From positions 1 to 64,000 of the forward strand of contig CAJTOJ010000019.1 of assembly GCA_910577665.1 (NCBI GenBank): DNA of 64,000 nucleotides. Direction: 5' to 3'. Position 1 is the stretch's first letter. Each line of letters opens with the position of its first letter. The notes beneath the pieces were generated by a model, which saw only the letters and a list, made by a program, of their open reading frames with translations, was not told the origin of the DNA and did no database searches. Origin of the DNA: an uncultured Acetatifactor sp. (lineage in GTDB: Bacteria > Bacillota > Clostridia > Lachnospirales > Lachnospiraceae). The translations under genes were made by a program, and so were the position numbers. This document shows positions 15,592 through 23,753 of the stretch, one piece after another.

Positions 15592-16608
15592 ATGTCAGTC
15601 ACTGCCAAACAGTTAGCCCAGCTCCTAAATCTCTCTGAAGCCGCCGTCTCCATGGCCTTGAACAACAAGCCCGGGGTCAGCACGGCCACCCGCAAGCGGG
15701 TCATTGCCGCTGCCAGGGAGAGCGGATATGACTTCAGCCGCATCAACGAGAATACGGCACCCTCCCTGCCCTCCCAGGGCACTTTGTATTTCATCATATA
15801 CCGCAAACATGGGGCCGTGGTGGCTGACACCCCCTTCTTCTCCCAGCTGACCCAGGGTATCGATTCCGGCTGCAAGAAACATCATTACTATATGCATGTG
15901 TTCTATCTGGATGAGGGAAAGAATATGGAGAAACAGCTTCGGGACCTGGTACATTTTGACTGCCGGGGCATCCTGCTGCTGGGTACGGAAATGCATGAGA
16001 ACGACCTGGTGCCCTTCCAGAACCTGAAACTGCCCCTGGTAGTGCTGGATACCTATTTCGAGACCGTGGAGGCAGATTATGTGCTGATCAACAATGTGCA
16101 GGGGGCCTACCTGGCCACCAGCCACCTGATCTCCTGCTGCAAGAGCCAGCCGGGCTATCTGCGCTCCTCCTATGCCATCAACAATTTCGGGGAGCGGGCA
16201 GACGGTTTCTACAAGGCCGTCCGCCTGCACGGCCTGTCCACCTCCAACTCCAGGGTCCACCTGCTCTCCCCCTCCCTGGAAGGTGCCTACGCGGACATGC
16301 TGGCCCTGTTGGATGCCGGGGAAGACTTATGCCGCTGCTATTTTGCCGACAACGACCTGATCGCCTGCGGTGCCGTGAAAGCCATGAGAGAGCGGGGCTT
16401 ACAAATTCCCCAGGATGTGGCCGTCATCGGCTTCGACAACATGCCCGTGTCTACCTACATGGAACCGGCCCTGACCACTGTCAACGTGCCCAAACAGCAC
16501 ATGGGAGAGGCGGCGGTCAGACGGCTGGCACAGCTTATTGAGGACAGGGACAGTTCCCCCATGAAGCTGGAGATCTCTACCTCCCTGGTGCTGCGGGACA
16601 GTGCGTGA
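15592..16608 (+). CDS. LacI family transcriptional regulator
   Basis: A 338-residue repressor. Residues 1-55 are the LacI helix-turn-helix and hinge: SVTAKQLAQLLNLSEAAVSM, then a stretch ending TATRKRVIAAARESGYD. The rest is a periplasmic-binding-protein-like effector domain; AVIGFDNMPVSTYMEPALTT is the usual C-terminal block, followed by VPKQHMGEAAVRRL. It is divergent from the isomerase/transketolase/kinase operon with five ATTAAGT repeats between them, so it most likely represses that operon until its sugar or sugar phosphate is present. The ATG follows AGAGGTGTCCC. Confidence 0.93.
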   Translation: MSVTAKQLAQLLNLSEAAVSMALNNKPGVSTATRKRVIAAARESGYDFSRINENTAPSLPSQGTLYFIIYRKHGAVVADTPFFSQLTQGIDSGCKKHHYYMHVFYLDEGKNMEKQLRDLVHFDCRGILLLGTEMHENDLVPFQNLKLPLVVLDTYFETVEADYVLINNVQGAYLATSHLISCCKSQPGYLRSSYAINNFGERADGFYKAVRLHGLSTSNSRVHLLSPSLEGAYADMLALLDAGEDLCRCYFADNDLIACGAVKAMRERGLQIPQDVAVIGFDNMPVSTYMEPALTTVNVPKQHMGEAAVRRLAQLIEDRDSSPMKLEISTSLVLRDSA

Positions 16609-16682
16609 GAATTCTAAAATTATCTTTCTATTGGCAGAACTGAGGACAAAATATGAGCTTGTGAACGGCGAAGCCATGAACA

Positions 16683-16724
16683 GTAACGATACCCCGCCAC
16701 AAGGGCGGGGTATCTGCTCGTTAC
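16683..16724. terminator. GC-rich hairpin between convergent LacI and GH78 genes
   Basis: TACCCCGCC (16690-16698) pairs with GGCGGGGTA (16704-16712) across a 5-base loop. The outer GTAACGA (16683-16689) pairs with TCGTTAC (16718-16724) after a 5-base bulge. Its position between two 3' ends suggests a bidirectional terminator, though no T-tract is present. The GCGGGGTAT core resembles part of the intergenic element near 56700. Confidence 0.5.
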
Positions 16725-16740
16725 GGTGGAACTATGGATA

Positions 16741-19374
16741 CTATAGAACTCCTTCAATGGTTTCTGCCGTCTCATACGTCACTTCATATTCCCCAGTCTC
16801 CAGATGACAGAGTCCCTCCCGCACATGGGCAAACAGGGGATTGCCATCCTGGGACGGGGCCACTTTTTCCAGATCTGCCAGGGGCAGCCGCAAGGTAGCG
16901 CTGCACCCAAAGGGAACACTCACAGAGAGCTTCACATGGGTGGGATCCAGGATCTCCCAGGCACTCCGGTACAGCCCGGATGGGGAATCGTACTGGCCCT
17001 CACAGCTATGCAGCTCCCAGTTTAAAGTGGGAATAAACTCCACCTGCCTGAATCCCGGTACCTCCTCCTTGAAATTGATGCCCGCACTGTGACGGAACAT
17101 CCACTCGGCCACGGAACCATAGGCGTAATGGTTCATGCTGTTCATGCCGATGCCGGAGATACTTCCATCGGCAAGCAGGCTGTTCCAGCGCTCCCACACG
17201 GTGGTGGCCCCCAGTTTCACCTCGTTGAGCCATCCGGGATACTCCTCGTTCAGCAGAAGCTGATAGGCCAGCTTGTCATACCCGTTGTCAGACAGCACAT
17301 TGCACAACAGGGGCGTGCCCACAAATCCCGTGGTCAGCTTGTTGCCGCTGTCCTGAAAGAGCTTCTCCAACTGTTTTTTTGCCAGTTCCACATTGTCTGT
17401 CAGATGGTATTTCAAGGTGAGGACCAGGGCTGTCTGGGTCTTGATACAGCATCGCCCCGTGACACTGTAATACTCTTTCTTCACCTCCGCAAACTGTTCC
17501 TGGGAAAGCTTTTCATAGCTTTCTGCCTCCTCCATCCTGCCCAGCACCCTGGCTGCCTTAGCCACCAGCCCGGCACTAACCGCGTAATAGAGGTTGGCGA
17601 TGAATTCCTCGTCCGTGGCGCCCATCACTTCCTCTGCGCCGCTGCGCAGTTTGTCCAGGGCCAGCCAGTCCCCGTAATGGAACACATAGCGCCAGCCGTG
17701 GTTATCCCCGTCTGCCCGGCGCAGGTAATCCACCCAGCTTCTCATGCTGTCAAACTGGTCTTCCAGGATGCTCTTGTCCCCGTAGAACAGGTACAGGTTC
17801 CAGGGAATGATACAGGCCGCATCCCCCCAGACACAGGCTGTGGAAGTCATGCCAAAGCCCGGTACCACATCCGGCACCTTTCCTTCCAGGGCGCCCTGCT
17901 CCTTTGCCATGTCATAGAGGTACTTGGCATAGAAGGCATAGGTATCCTTCAGATAAGTGGCTGTGGGGGAGAACACCTGGGCATCCCCTGTCCATCCCAT
18001 GCGCTCGTCCCTCTGGGGGCAGTCTGTGGGCACATCCACAAAATTGCTCTGGAGGCCCCAGCGCACATTTTCCACGAAACGGTTCACCAGGGCATGACCT
18101 GTGTGCAGGCGGCCCTTTTCTTCTATTTCACTGTAGAGGGCATATCCCTTGAAGTCCCCCTTTTGCAGGTCCGGCAGTCCTTCCACTTTCACATAGCGAT
18201 AGCCGTAGAAGGTGAAACGGGGGACCAGTTCCTTCTCCCTGCCATCAGAGGTATAGAAATATTCTGATTTTGCAGACCGCAGGTTGGCATTGTAGAAATT
18301 GCCGCCCTGGAGGATCTCCCCGGTCTGGATGTGGATCCGGGTTCCCACAGGAGCCTTCACCCGCAGGGAGAAGATGCCGGTGAACTCCTGTCCCATGTCG
18401 AAGACCAGTTCTCCCGCCGGGGTGTGGAGCAGTTCCACAGGCGCGAAGGTCTCGTGGATGATTACAGGCAGGCTCATGCGCTCCGTCAGTTCCCCCACAG
18501 GTGCCTCACAGATCCGGGCCGCCTCCAGGGGCAGCGCTTCCAGGGTGTCATCCTGCCACTCCCCGTCATAAATATTAGAGAAGGTGATGTTGCTGCGCCG
18601 CACCATCCAGCTTGCATCCGTGCCGATCACTTCCCGGCTGCCGTCCTCGTAGTCCATGTGCAGTTCGGCAATCAGCTTCCACTCATCTCCATAGAAACCG
18701 CCCTCTCCCCTGTCAATAAAGCCGAACCTCCCCTTGTACCAGCCGTTGCCTAAGAGCACGGACAGGGTACCGGACTGCCGCAGTTTCTCTGTCACATCAA
18801 AGGTCTGGTACTGCACCCATTCGTTATAATCATTGCAGTAGGGAGTCAAGTATTCCTGGCCGATCCGGGCCGGGGGCTGTAGACCTTCCAGGGCGTCCTC
18901 AGCCGTCTCTGGCACATAATATGCCTCATACAGCCCCAGGCCGCAGATATATAGCCTGGCCCTGGAAACCGGCTTCTCCACCCTGATCTGCTTCTCGAAG
19001 TAAGGGTGCCGCTTCTGTGCACTGTCACAGGTGATCCACTTTCCCTGCCACGTCTCATCCCGCTTTCCGGTCTCGAACCACTCTGTCTCCCCGGTGGCCT
19101 CCTCCTCTGCATCGCTGCGCACCGTCACAGTCCAGTAGTAACGGGTACAGGGTGCCAGGGGAACCGGTGCCCGGTAGCCCAGGGAATCTGCCTCCCTGTC
19201 AAAGCCGGAATCGAACAGCAGATTCTGCATGCCGGGATCCGCTGCCACACAGATCCGGGCCGCCTCCTGGCATTTTCCTGCCGCCTCTGCCACCTTCCAG
19301 GAAAACACCGTCCGTTCCATCCGAAAACCCAGGGGCTTTGTCATGTGGTTCACTTTCATATCGTAAATTTTCAA
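16741..19374 (-). CDS. Alpha-L-rhamnosidase, glycoside hydrolase family 78
   Basis: An 877-residue cytosolic glycosidase with no signal peptide. N-terminal beta-sandwich domains include the RMERTVFSWKV and LLGNGWYKGRFGF segments. The (alpha/alpha)6 catalytic barrel contains FVDVPTDCPQRDERMGWTGD, which carries the acidic residues typical of GH78, then TTVWERWNSLLADGSI and MNSMNHYAYGSVAEWMF, and a C-terminal beta-domain. GH78 enzymes release terminal L-rhamnose from flavonoid glycosides or rhamnogalacturonan fragments by inversion. The start is taken as TTG at 19374 because AGGAGG lies seven bases upstream. The gene follows an ABC importer on the same strand, which probably brings in the rhamnosides. 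Confidence 0.92.
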   Translation of the reverse strand: MKIYDMKVNHMTKPLGFRMERTVFSWKVAEAAGKCQEAARICVAADPGMQNLLFDSGFDREADSLGYRAPVPLAPCTRYYWTVTVRSDAEEEATGETEWFETGKRDETWQGKWITCDSAQKRHPYFEKQIRVEKPVSRARLYICGLGLYEAYYVPETAEDALEGLQPPARIGQEYLTPYCNDYNEWVQYQTFDVTEKLRQSGTLSVLLGNGWYKGRFGFIDRGEGGFYGDEWKLIAELHMDYEDGSREVIGTDASWMVRRSNITFSNIYDGEWQDDTLEALPLEAARICEAPVGELTERMSLPVIIHETFAPVELLHTPAGELVFDMGQEFTGIFSLRVKAPVGTRIHIQTGEILQGGNFYNANLRSAKSEYFYTSDGREKELVPRFTFYGYRYVKVEGLPDLQKGDFKGYALYSEIEEKGRLHTGHALVNRFVENVRWGLQSNFVDVPTDCPQRDERMGWTGDAQVFSPTATYLKDTYAFYAKYLYDMAKEQGALEGKVPDVVPGFGMTSTACVWGDAACIIPWNLYLFYGDKSILEDQFDSMRSWVDYLRRADGDNHGWRYVFHYGDWLALDKLRSGAEEVMGATDEEFIANLYYAVSAGLVAKAARVLGRMEEAESYEKLSQEQFAEVKKEYYSVTGRCCIKTQTALVLTLKYHLTDNVELAKKQLEKLFQDSGNKLTTGFVGTPLLCNVLSDNGYDKLAYQLLLNEEYPGWLNEVKLGATTVWERWNSLLADGSISGIGMNSMNHYAYGSVAEWMFRHSAGINFKEEVPGFRQVEFIPTLNWELHSCEGQYDSPSGLYRSAWEILDPTHVKLSVSVPFGCSATLRLPLADLEKVAPSQDGNPLFAHVREGLCHLETGEYEVTYETAETIEGVL

Positions 19375-19541
19375 ATCCGCACCTCCTGGCCTGTCCCTGA
19401 CAGGCACCCTTGTTATCCTACTTTTCCCTGCAACAGCCTGTTTCTAGAAGACAGTATACACCATAAAGGGCATGTTGTCTTGCAAAATCTTAAGTTTTCT
19501 TACAAGTTACATGCCCCATGCAGATCGTACCGACACAAAAG

Positions 19542-21230
19542 CTACCTGCCGTTCCACCGGTCATAAGACGCCTGGTAGACATCGATCACATCCTGTACCC
19601 CCATTTTGTCCAGGGTAGACACATAATTCTCCCAGCCGCTCTCTACATCCACCACACCCGTGATGAATTTGCCCTCCATCTCCTTATAATAGCTGGTGAT
19701 GTCGGCCAGCCTGTTATCCAGCACCCGCTGTTCTTCATCCGTGAATTTCAGTAGGCCTACTGCAAAATAGGAATCCGACTGGTAAGGGATCACATTGTTC
19801 ACAAAGCCAAGCTGCCTGGCCCGGCTGTTGCCCACGGTCTCTGTCACCAGACCGGCCAGGGCATCCTCACGTCCGGCATTGTCCCAGATCAGTTCTGCAT
19901 ACTGGTAAGTGGTGAACGATCCGTCATACTTCTCCGGACAATGGAATACATACACACCGGATCCCTCTGGCCCATAGTCCCAGTCCTGTCTCAACAGGCC
20001 ATAACAGAAGGATTGTCCCAGCAGGCCGCTGCCCTCCACCACTTCCTCTGTGGCATACATAATGTCAAACATTTTGCACAGTTCCACAATGTAATCGCTC
20101 TGGGCATTCAGGAAAAACCCACCGTTTGCAAAATAAATGGATTTTCCCAGAATCTCCTGGGTATCATCCCATTCTGAGGTTAGGGGTGCCATACAGTCCA
20201 GGTGGAACTCCCCGTCTGCAAAATCCGTTGCCTGCAGGGAATTGCCCTCAAATCCACCAATAAATGCCACCTTACCAGACTGGGCGCGGTCAAGCCTTAC
20301 CGCCTGGTCAAGGGTCAGGTATTCCTGGTGAATCAGCCCTTCTGAATACAGTTTGTTCATATAGGAAAGATATCGCTTCATCTGTTCCGAAGTGCGGTTG
20401 AATATCACATTTCCATTCCCGTCATCATCAAAGTTCATGTTTGTCAGTGTGCCAAAAGCACCAAACAACATGGGACCCCAATAAGACTCATCATCCACAA
20501 AATAGGGAATAAAACCTGCCTCCCCGTTTTGTTCCTTCAGTGTCACCAGTGCCTGGTAGAAATCATCCACCGTCTTGATCTCCTCCAGCTTCAAGCCAGC
20601 ATCCTCCAGCACATCCGTCCGCACATAAGGCCTGGCAGAAGCGGTAGTGGCAGACACCTCCACACCCGGCAGGCTGTAGATCTCCCCATTGATCTGGGTG
20701 ACGGCTCCCTTCACCAGGGGATAGTCCTCAAAGGTCTTCACCAGGTTGGGCATATAGTCCAGATACTCCAGATAGTTCACGAATCGTCCCCCAGTGATGC
20801 CATAATCATTGATCATGGCAGGTTCCAGGTTATAGTGGATGAAATCCGGCCAGTCCCCTCCTGCCAGATAGGTAGCCAGGGCATCCGGATCCAGGCTTTC
20901 CCACTCAATATGGATTCCCGTGATCTCGGAAACCTTGTTCCACACCAGTCTGTCGCTCCTCACACCGGTGTCTTTCCCTACCACTACGCCTTTCACGGTG
21001 ATCGGGGTGTCTACAATGGGATACTTCACTGTCTCATCACCAGGTACATCCCCTGCTCCTGTCTGCTCAGGGCTGCCAGAGGATGTTTCCTGCCCTAAGC
21101 CGGATGCCTGTCCCTGTGAAGTGCCATCCTCCCCTGCCCTGCTCTCCTGTGAGGATCCGTTTCCACATGCGCATACTGCAAACACAATGGACGTAACCAA
21201 TGTCAGTGCCAAAATTTTCTTTCCCTTCAT
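19542..21230 (-). CDS. Lipoprotein sugar-binding protein of an ABC importer (LplA-like)
   Basis: A 562-residue extracellular solute-binding protein. The first 22 residues form a lipoprotein signal with the lipobox VCAC, followed by a Ser/Gly/Glu-rich tether. The mature part has the two-lobed fold of the large oligosaccharide-binding proteins (DKLVWNKVSEITGI-type opening, WDDTQEILGKSIYF and the C-terminal ...VQDVIDVYQASYDRWN). The ATG at 21230 is chosen because AGGAGG is seven bases upstream. It is third in an operon after two permeases and before the GH78 gene, so it likely binds rhamnose-containing oligosaccharides. No ATPase gene is present; such importers usually share an MsmK-type ATPase encoded elsewhere. 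Confidence 0.9.
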   Translation of the reverse strand: MKGKKILALTLVTSIVFAVCACGNGSSQESRAGEDGTSQGQASGLGQETSSGSPEQTGAGDVPGDETVKYPIVDTPITVKGVVVGKDTGVRSDRLVWNKVSEITGIHIEWESLDPDALATYLAGGDWPDFIHYNLEPAMINDYGITGGRFVNYLEYLDYMPNLVKTFEDYPLVKGAVTQINGEIYSLPGVEVSATTASARPYVRTDVLEDAGLKLEEIKTVDDFYQALVTLKEQNGEAGFIPYFVDDESYWGPMLFGAFGTLTNMNFDDDGNGNVIFNRTSEQMKRYLSYMNKLYSEGLIHQEYLTLDQAVRLDRAQSGKVAFIGGFEGNSLQATDFADGEFHLDCMAPLTSEWDDTQEILGKSIYFANGGFFLNAQSDYIVELCKMFDIMYATEEVVEGSGLLGQSFCYGLLRQDWDYGPEGSGVYVFHCPEKYDGSFTTYQYAELIWDNAGREDALAGLVTETVGNSRARQLGFVNNVIPYQSDSYFAVGLLKFTDEEQRVLDNRLADITSYYKEMEGKFITGVVDVESGWENYVSTLDKMGVQDVIDVYQASYDRWNGR

Positions 21231-21331
21231 TTCCATACCTCCTTGAACGCTGTTCTTGCGTTCTTTCATGTGTGAAGTTTTAGAATTTCTCAGTCTGCGT
21301 ACCATGCAGAATGAAATTCGGTTGCCATATG

Positions 21332-22207
21332 TCAACCCTTTACGGAGCCGATCATCACACCCTTGTCAAAATATTTCTGCAGAAACGGGTAGATGAGGAG
21401 CAATGGTAAAGAGGAAACAACGATAACAGCGTATCGCATCTGCGCTTCCAGGTTCGCCAGGGAGGCGGCGTACTCTGCCGCTTCCTCATTGCTTGCCTGC
21501 TGTCTGGCCAGGATCAGGATTCTCCGCAGGAATACCTGAAGCGGCTGCATGGAATCATCCTTGATATAGACCAGTGCTTCAAAATAGGCATTCCAGTGCC
21601 CCACTGCAAAATACAGGATCATGACCCCCAGCAGGGCCTTCGACAAAGGTAGCACCACCTTTGTGAAGGTTCCAGTTACGGAGCAGCCGTCTATGATGGC
21701 CGCCTCCTCCAGTTCTTTTGGCATGGCGTCAAAAAAGGTGCGGCATATCATACAATTATAAGTGCTAAAAGCTCCCAGAATCAGCAGTACGAGTCTGGTA
21801 TTGTATAGCCCCAGCCCCTTGACCAGCAGAAATGTGGGAATCAGTCCACCAGAAAAATACATAATAAACAGAAAAAATCCCATAAAGAATTTCCTGCCAG
21901 GCAGGGTCTTTTTCGTCAATGCATAACCTGTCGGAACCGTCACCGCCAGGTTAACCGCAGTGCCCACAATAGTGTAGAAAAAGGTATTCCCATAGCCCAC
22001 CAGGATGTCCTTGTTCTTCAAAATCTGTGTATATCCCACAAAGGTAATTCCCTTGGGAAACAACAGCACCTGTCCTGTGGCCACAAGCTGCGGGTCGCTG
22101 ATGGAACAGGACAGAACCAGTACCAGCGGATACAGCACCATGAGCAGCAACATGGCACCGATAATATGGACAATCACATCAAAAAATGTAACTCTTTTTC
22201 TTCGCAT
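21332..22207 (-). CDS. Carbohydrate ABC transporter permease (LplC-like)
   Basis: A 291-residue inner-membrane permease with six predicted membrane segments. The cytoplasmic EAA loop is visible as KELEEAAIIDGCSVTGTFTKVVLPLSKALLG, the site that docks the ATPase. The N-terminal segment VTFFDVIVHIIGAMLLLMVLYPL is the first membrane helix. It belongs to the CUT1 class used for oligosaccharides. The ATG at 22207 follows GGAGGAAG. It is 35 bases after the partner permease and 100 bases before the binding protein. Confidence 0.93.
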   Translation of the reverse strand: MRRKRVTFFDVIVHIIGAMLLLMVLYPLVLVLSCSISDPQLVATGQVLLFPKGITFVGYTQILKNKDILVGYGNTFFYTIVGTAVNLAVTVPTGYALTKKTLPGRKFFMGFFLFIMYFSGGLIPTFLLVKGLGLYNTRLVLLILGAFSTYNCMICRTFFDAMPKELEEAAIIDGCSVTGTFTKVVLPLSKALLGVMILYFAVGHWNAYFEALVYIKDDSMQPLQVFLRRILILARQQASNEEAAEYAASLANLEAQMRYAVIVVSSLPLLLIYPFLQKYFDKGVMIGSVKG

Positions 22208-22242
22208 TTGAACTTCCTCCTCCCAGTTACCCACACGGAATT

Positions 22243-23196
22243 CTAAAACAGGCTGGTCTCACTGTGCTTCCTGGAAACCGCATTGGCGATCAGAACCATG
22301 ATCACGTTGACCACATTGTTAAACAGGCCCACCGCCGTGGAAAAGCTGTAATTATTGTTGATCAGTCCCCTTTTGTACACATAAGTGGAGATGACCTCCG
22401 ATACTTCCAGGTTAAGGTCATTCTGCATCAAGTAAACCTTCTCATATCCCACCGATGCAATCTGCCCGATCTGCAGGATCAGCATGATAAGGATCGTGGG
22501 CAGGATGCCGGGCAGGTTGATATGCAGGATCCGCTGGATCCGGGAGGCACCGTCAATGGATGCCGCCTCGTGCAATCCCGGATCCACCCCTGCCAGGGCC
22601 GCCAGATAGATGATGGCTCCCCACCCCATCCCCTGCCACACCCCGGACCAGACATAGAGATGCCGGAAGTAGTGCGGATCTCCCAGAAAATAGACGCTGT
22701 CCCTTCCCAGGGCATTCAGCACCGTATTTACCACCCCAACGGAAGGGGAGAAGAAGATACTGACCATGCCGATGATTACCACCGTAGAGATAAAGTGGGG
22801 CGCATAGAGAATGGTCTGGGTCAATTTCTTGAAACCCGGCCTCAATTCATTTAGGACCAAAGCCACCAGAATGGGGAGGGGAAACCCAGCCACCAGGGAA
22901 TACAGGGACAGTACCAGGGTGTTGCGGATCAGCTTCCAGAAATGATATCCTTGAAAGAAATCCATAAAATTCCGAAACCCGATCCAGGGGCTTCCCGCAA
23001 CCCCCAGGGATACCTTGTAATCCTTGAAAGCAATCTGCAGTCCGTACATGGGTGCATAGCAGAAGAGGGCCACATAGACGACCGCGGGCAGAAGGAGCAG
23101 GTAATATTCCCTGTGCCGCCAGATCCTGGTGCGCAGCTTCAGGCTGCTTGTCTTTTTCTTCTCTATTTTTCCCTTCCCCCTACTGGCTTTCCTCAT
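22243..23196 (-). CDS. Carbohydrate ABC transporter permease (LplB-like)
   Basis: A 317-residue permease of the CUT1 class. A basic N-terminus precedes the first membrane helix (YYLLLLPAVVYVALFCYAPM), and the sequence continues with YGLQIAFKDYK. The EAA loop reads DPGLHEAASIDGASRIQRILHINLPGI. It is first in the permease, permease, binding protein operon. AGGAGG precedes the ATG by seven bases. The gene lies 557 bases from the upstream membrane AraC regulator, with a terminator and a repeat element between them. Confidence 0.93.
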   Translation of the reverse strand: MRKASRGKGKIEKKKTSSLKLRTRIWRHREYYLLLLPAVVYVALFCYAPMYGLQIAFKDYKVSLGVAGSPWIGFRNFMDFFQGYHFWKLIRNTLVLSLYSLVAGFPLPILVALVLNELRPGFKKLTQTILYAPHFISTVVIIGMVSIFFSPSVGVVNTVLNALGRDSVYFLGDPHYFRHLYVWSGVWQGMGWGAIIYLAALAGVDPGLHEAASIDGASRIQRILHINLPGILPTILIMLILQIGQIASVGYEKVYLMQNDLNLEVSEVISTYVYKRGLINNNYSFSTAVGLFNNVVNVIMVLIANAVSRKHSETSLF

Positions 23197-23257
23197 TCTG
23201 CTGCCTCCTCTTCCTATTCTTTTTCCTTATGTCACCTTTCGCCATCTTCATCCTCAG

Positions 23258-23375
23258 CGAGGGGTGTGTAGTGCTGATGGCACATGACCAGCACCGGCCG
23301 AAGCGAAGCAGAGAACACATACCCGCGTGCTTTAATGCGCTTTGCTTTTCTGCAGGGTTGTTGACTCCAGATGGC
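23258..23375 (+). repeat. Dispersed intergenic element, copy 1
   Basis: Reads GGGGTGTGTAGTG, then GGCACATGAC, GGCCGAAGCGAAGC and GGGTTGTTGACTCC in that order. The same order of motifs is found on the minus strand at 42785-42905 and 56695-56840. It is rich in short inverted repeats. It lies upstream of the ABC permease operon. Confidence 0.5.
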
Positions 23376-23675
23376 CTATGGTGCTTTTAGGGGAAGTCTA
23401 TTGTACTTTAAGCCCGTTTTCAAGAAGACATTTTTGCTATTTGCATTATTCTGACGGTCTGCAAAATAGTGCGTTTCTCCCGTTCACAGCAATGCTGCCA
23501 GTCAGCGATGCTTTGCATCTCTATGGGCAGCCGCTCGGGTCTACGCTTCCGCTTGGATCCGTCCTGGACAAGCGCCACCAGCGCTACGGACCATTGCCCG
23601 CGGAAATCAGCTTCACTGGCCTGTCCCATTGCCCACGAAAATATTGCCTGTGGAAGCATTGCTTTTTGCAGACAA

Positions 23676-23709
23676 GGAAAAACCTGTGATGCTTTCTGCA
23701 CCACAGGTT
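23676..23709 (-). terminator. Intrinsic terminator of the membrane AraC sensor gene
   Basis: On the minus strand AACCTGTG-GTGC pairs with GCAT-CACAGGTT around an AGAAA loop, followed at once by TTTTTCC. It lies 45 bases after the sensor gene stop codon. Stem and T-tract are both strong. Confidence 0.8.
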
Positions 23710-23753
23710 AAAGAGGAGTGCCCTGTTTCTTCCAGGCGCATCTTCCCACTCCC

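Larger units (their letters stand above)
23197..23753. other. Intergenic region with terminator and repeat sequence
   Basis: 557 bases. From right to left it holds an intrinsic terminator for the sensor gene (23676-23709), a stretch of about 280 bases with a 94-codon open frame on the minus strand (23420-23704), and a dispersed repeat element at 23258-23375. The open frame begins inside the terminator and has no ribosome binding site, so I do not call it a gene. Any promoter for the ABC operon must lie here, but none is clear. Confidence 0.5.

Noticed and set aside
17089..18267. Plus-strand open frame of 392 codons
   Set aside because: Antisense to the GH78 gene; no start signal or family.
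19375..19541. Partial dyad GGGCATGT/ACATGCCC between the binding-protein and GH78 genes considered as a terminator
   Set aside because: The arms are about 33 bases apart and the following T-run is short, so it is too weak to call.
23420..23704. 94-codon minus-strand frame considered as a gene
   Set aside because: It begins within the terminator of the preceding gene, has no ribosome binding site and shows no domain; kept only as a finding.
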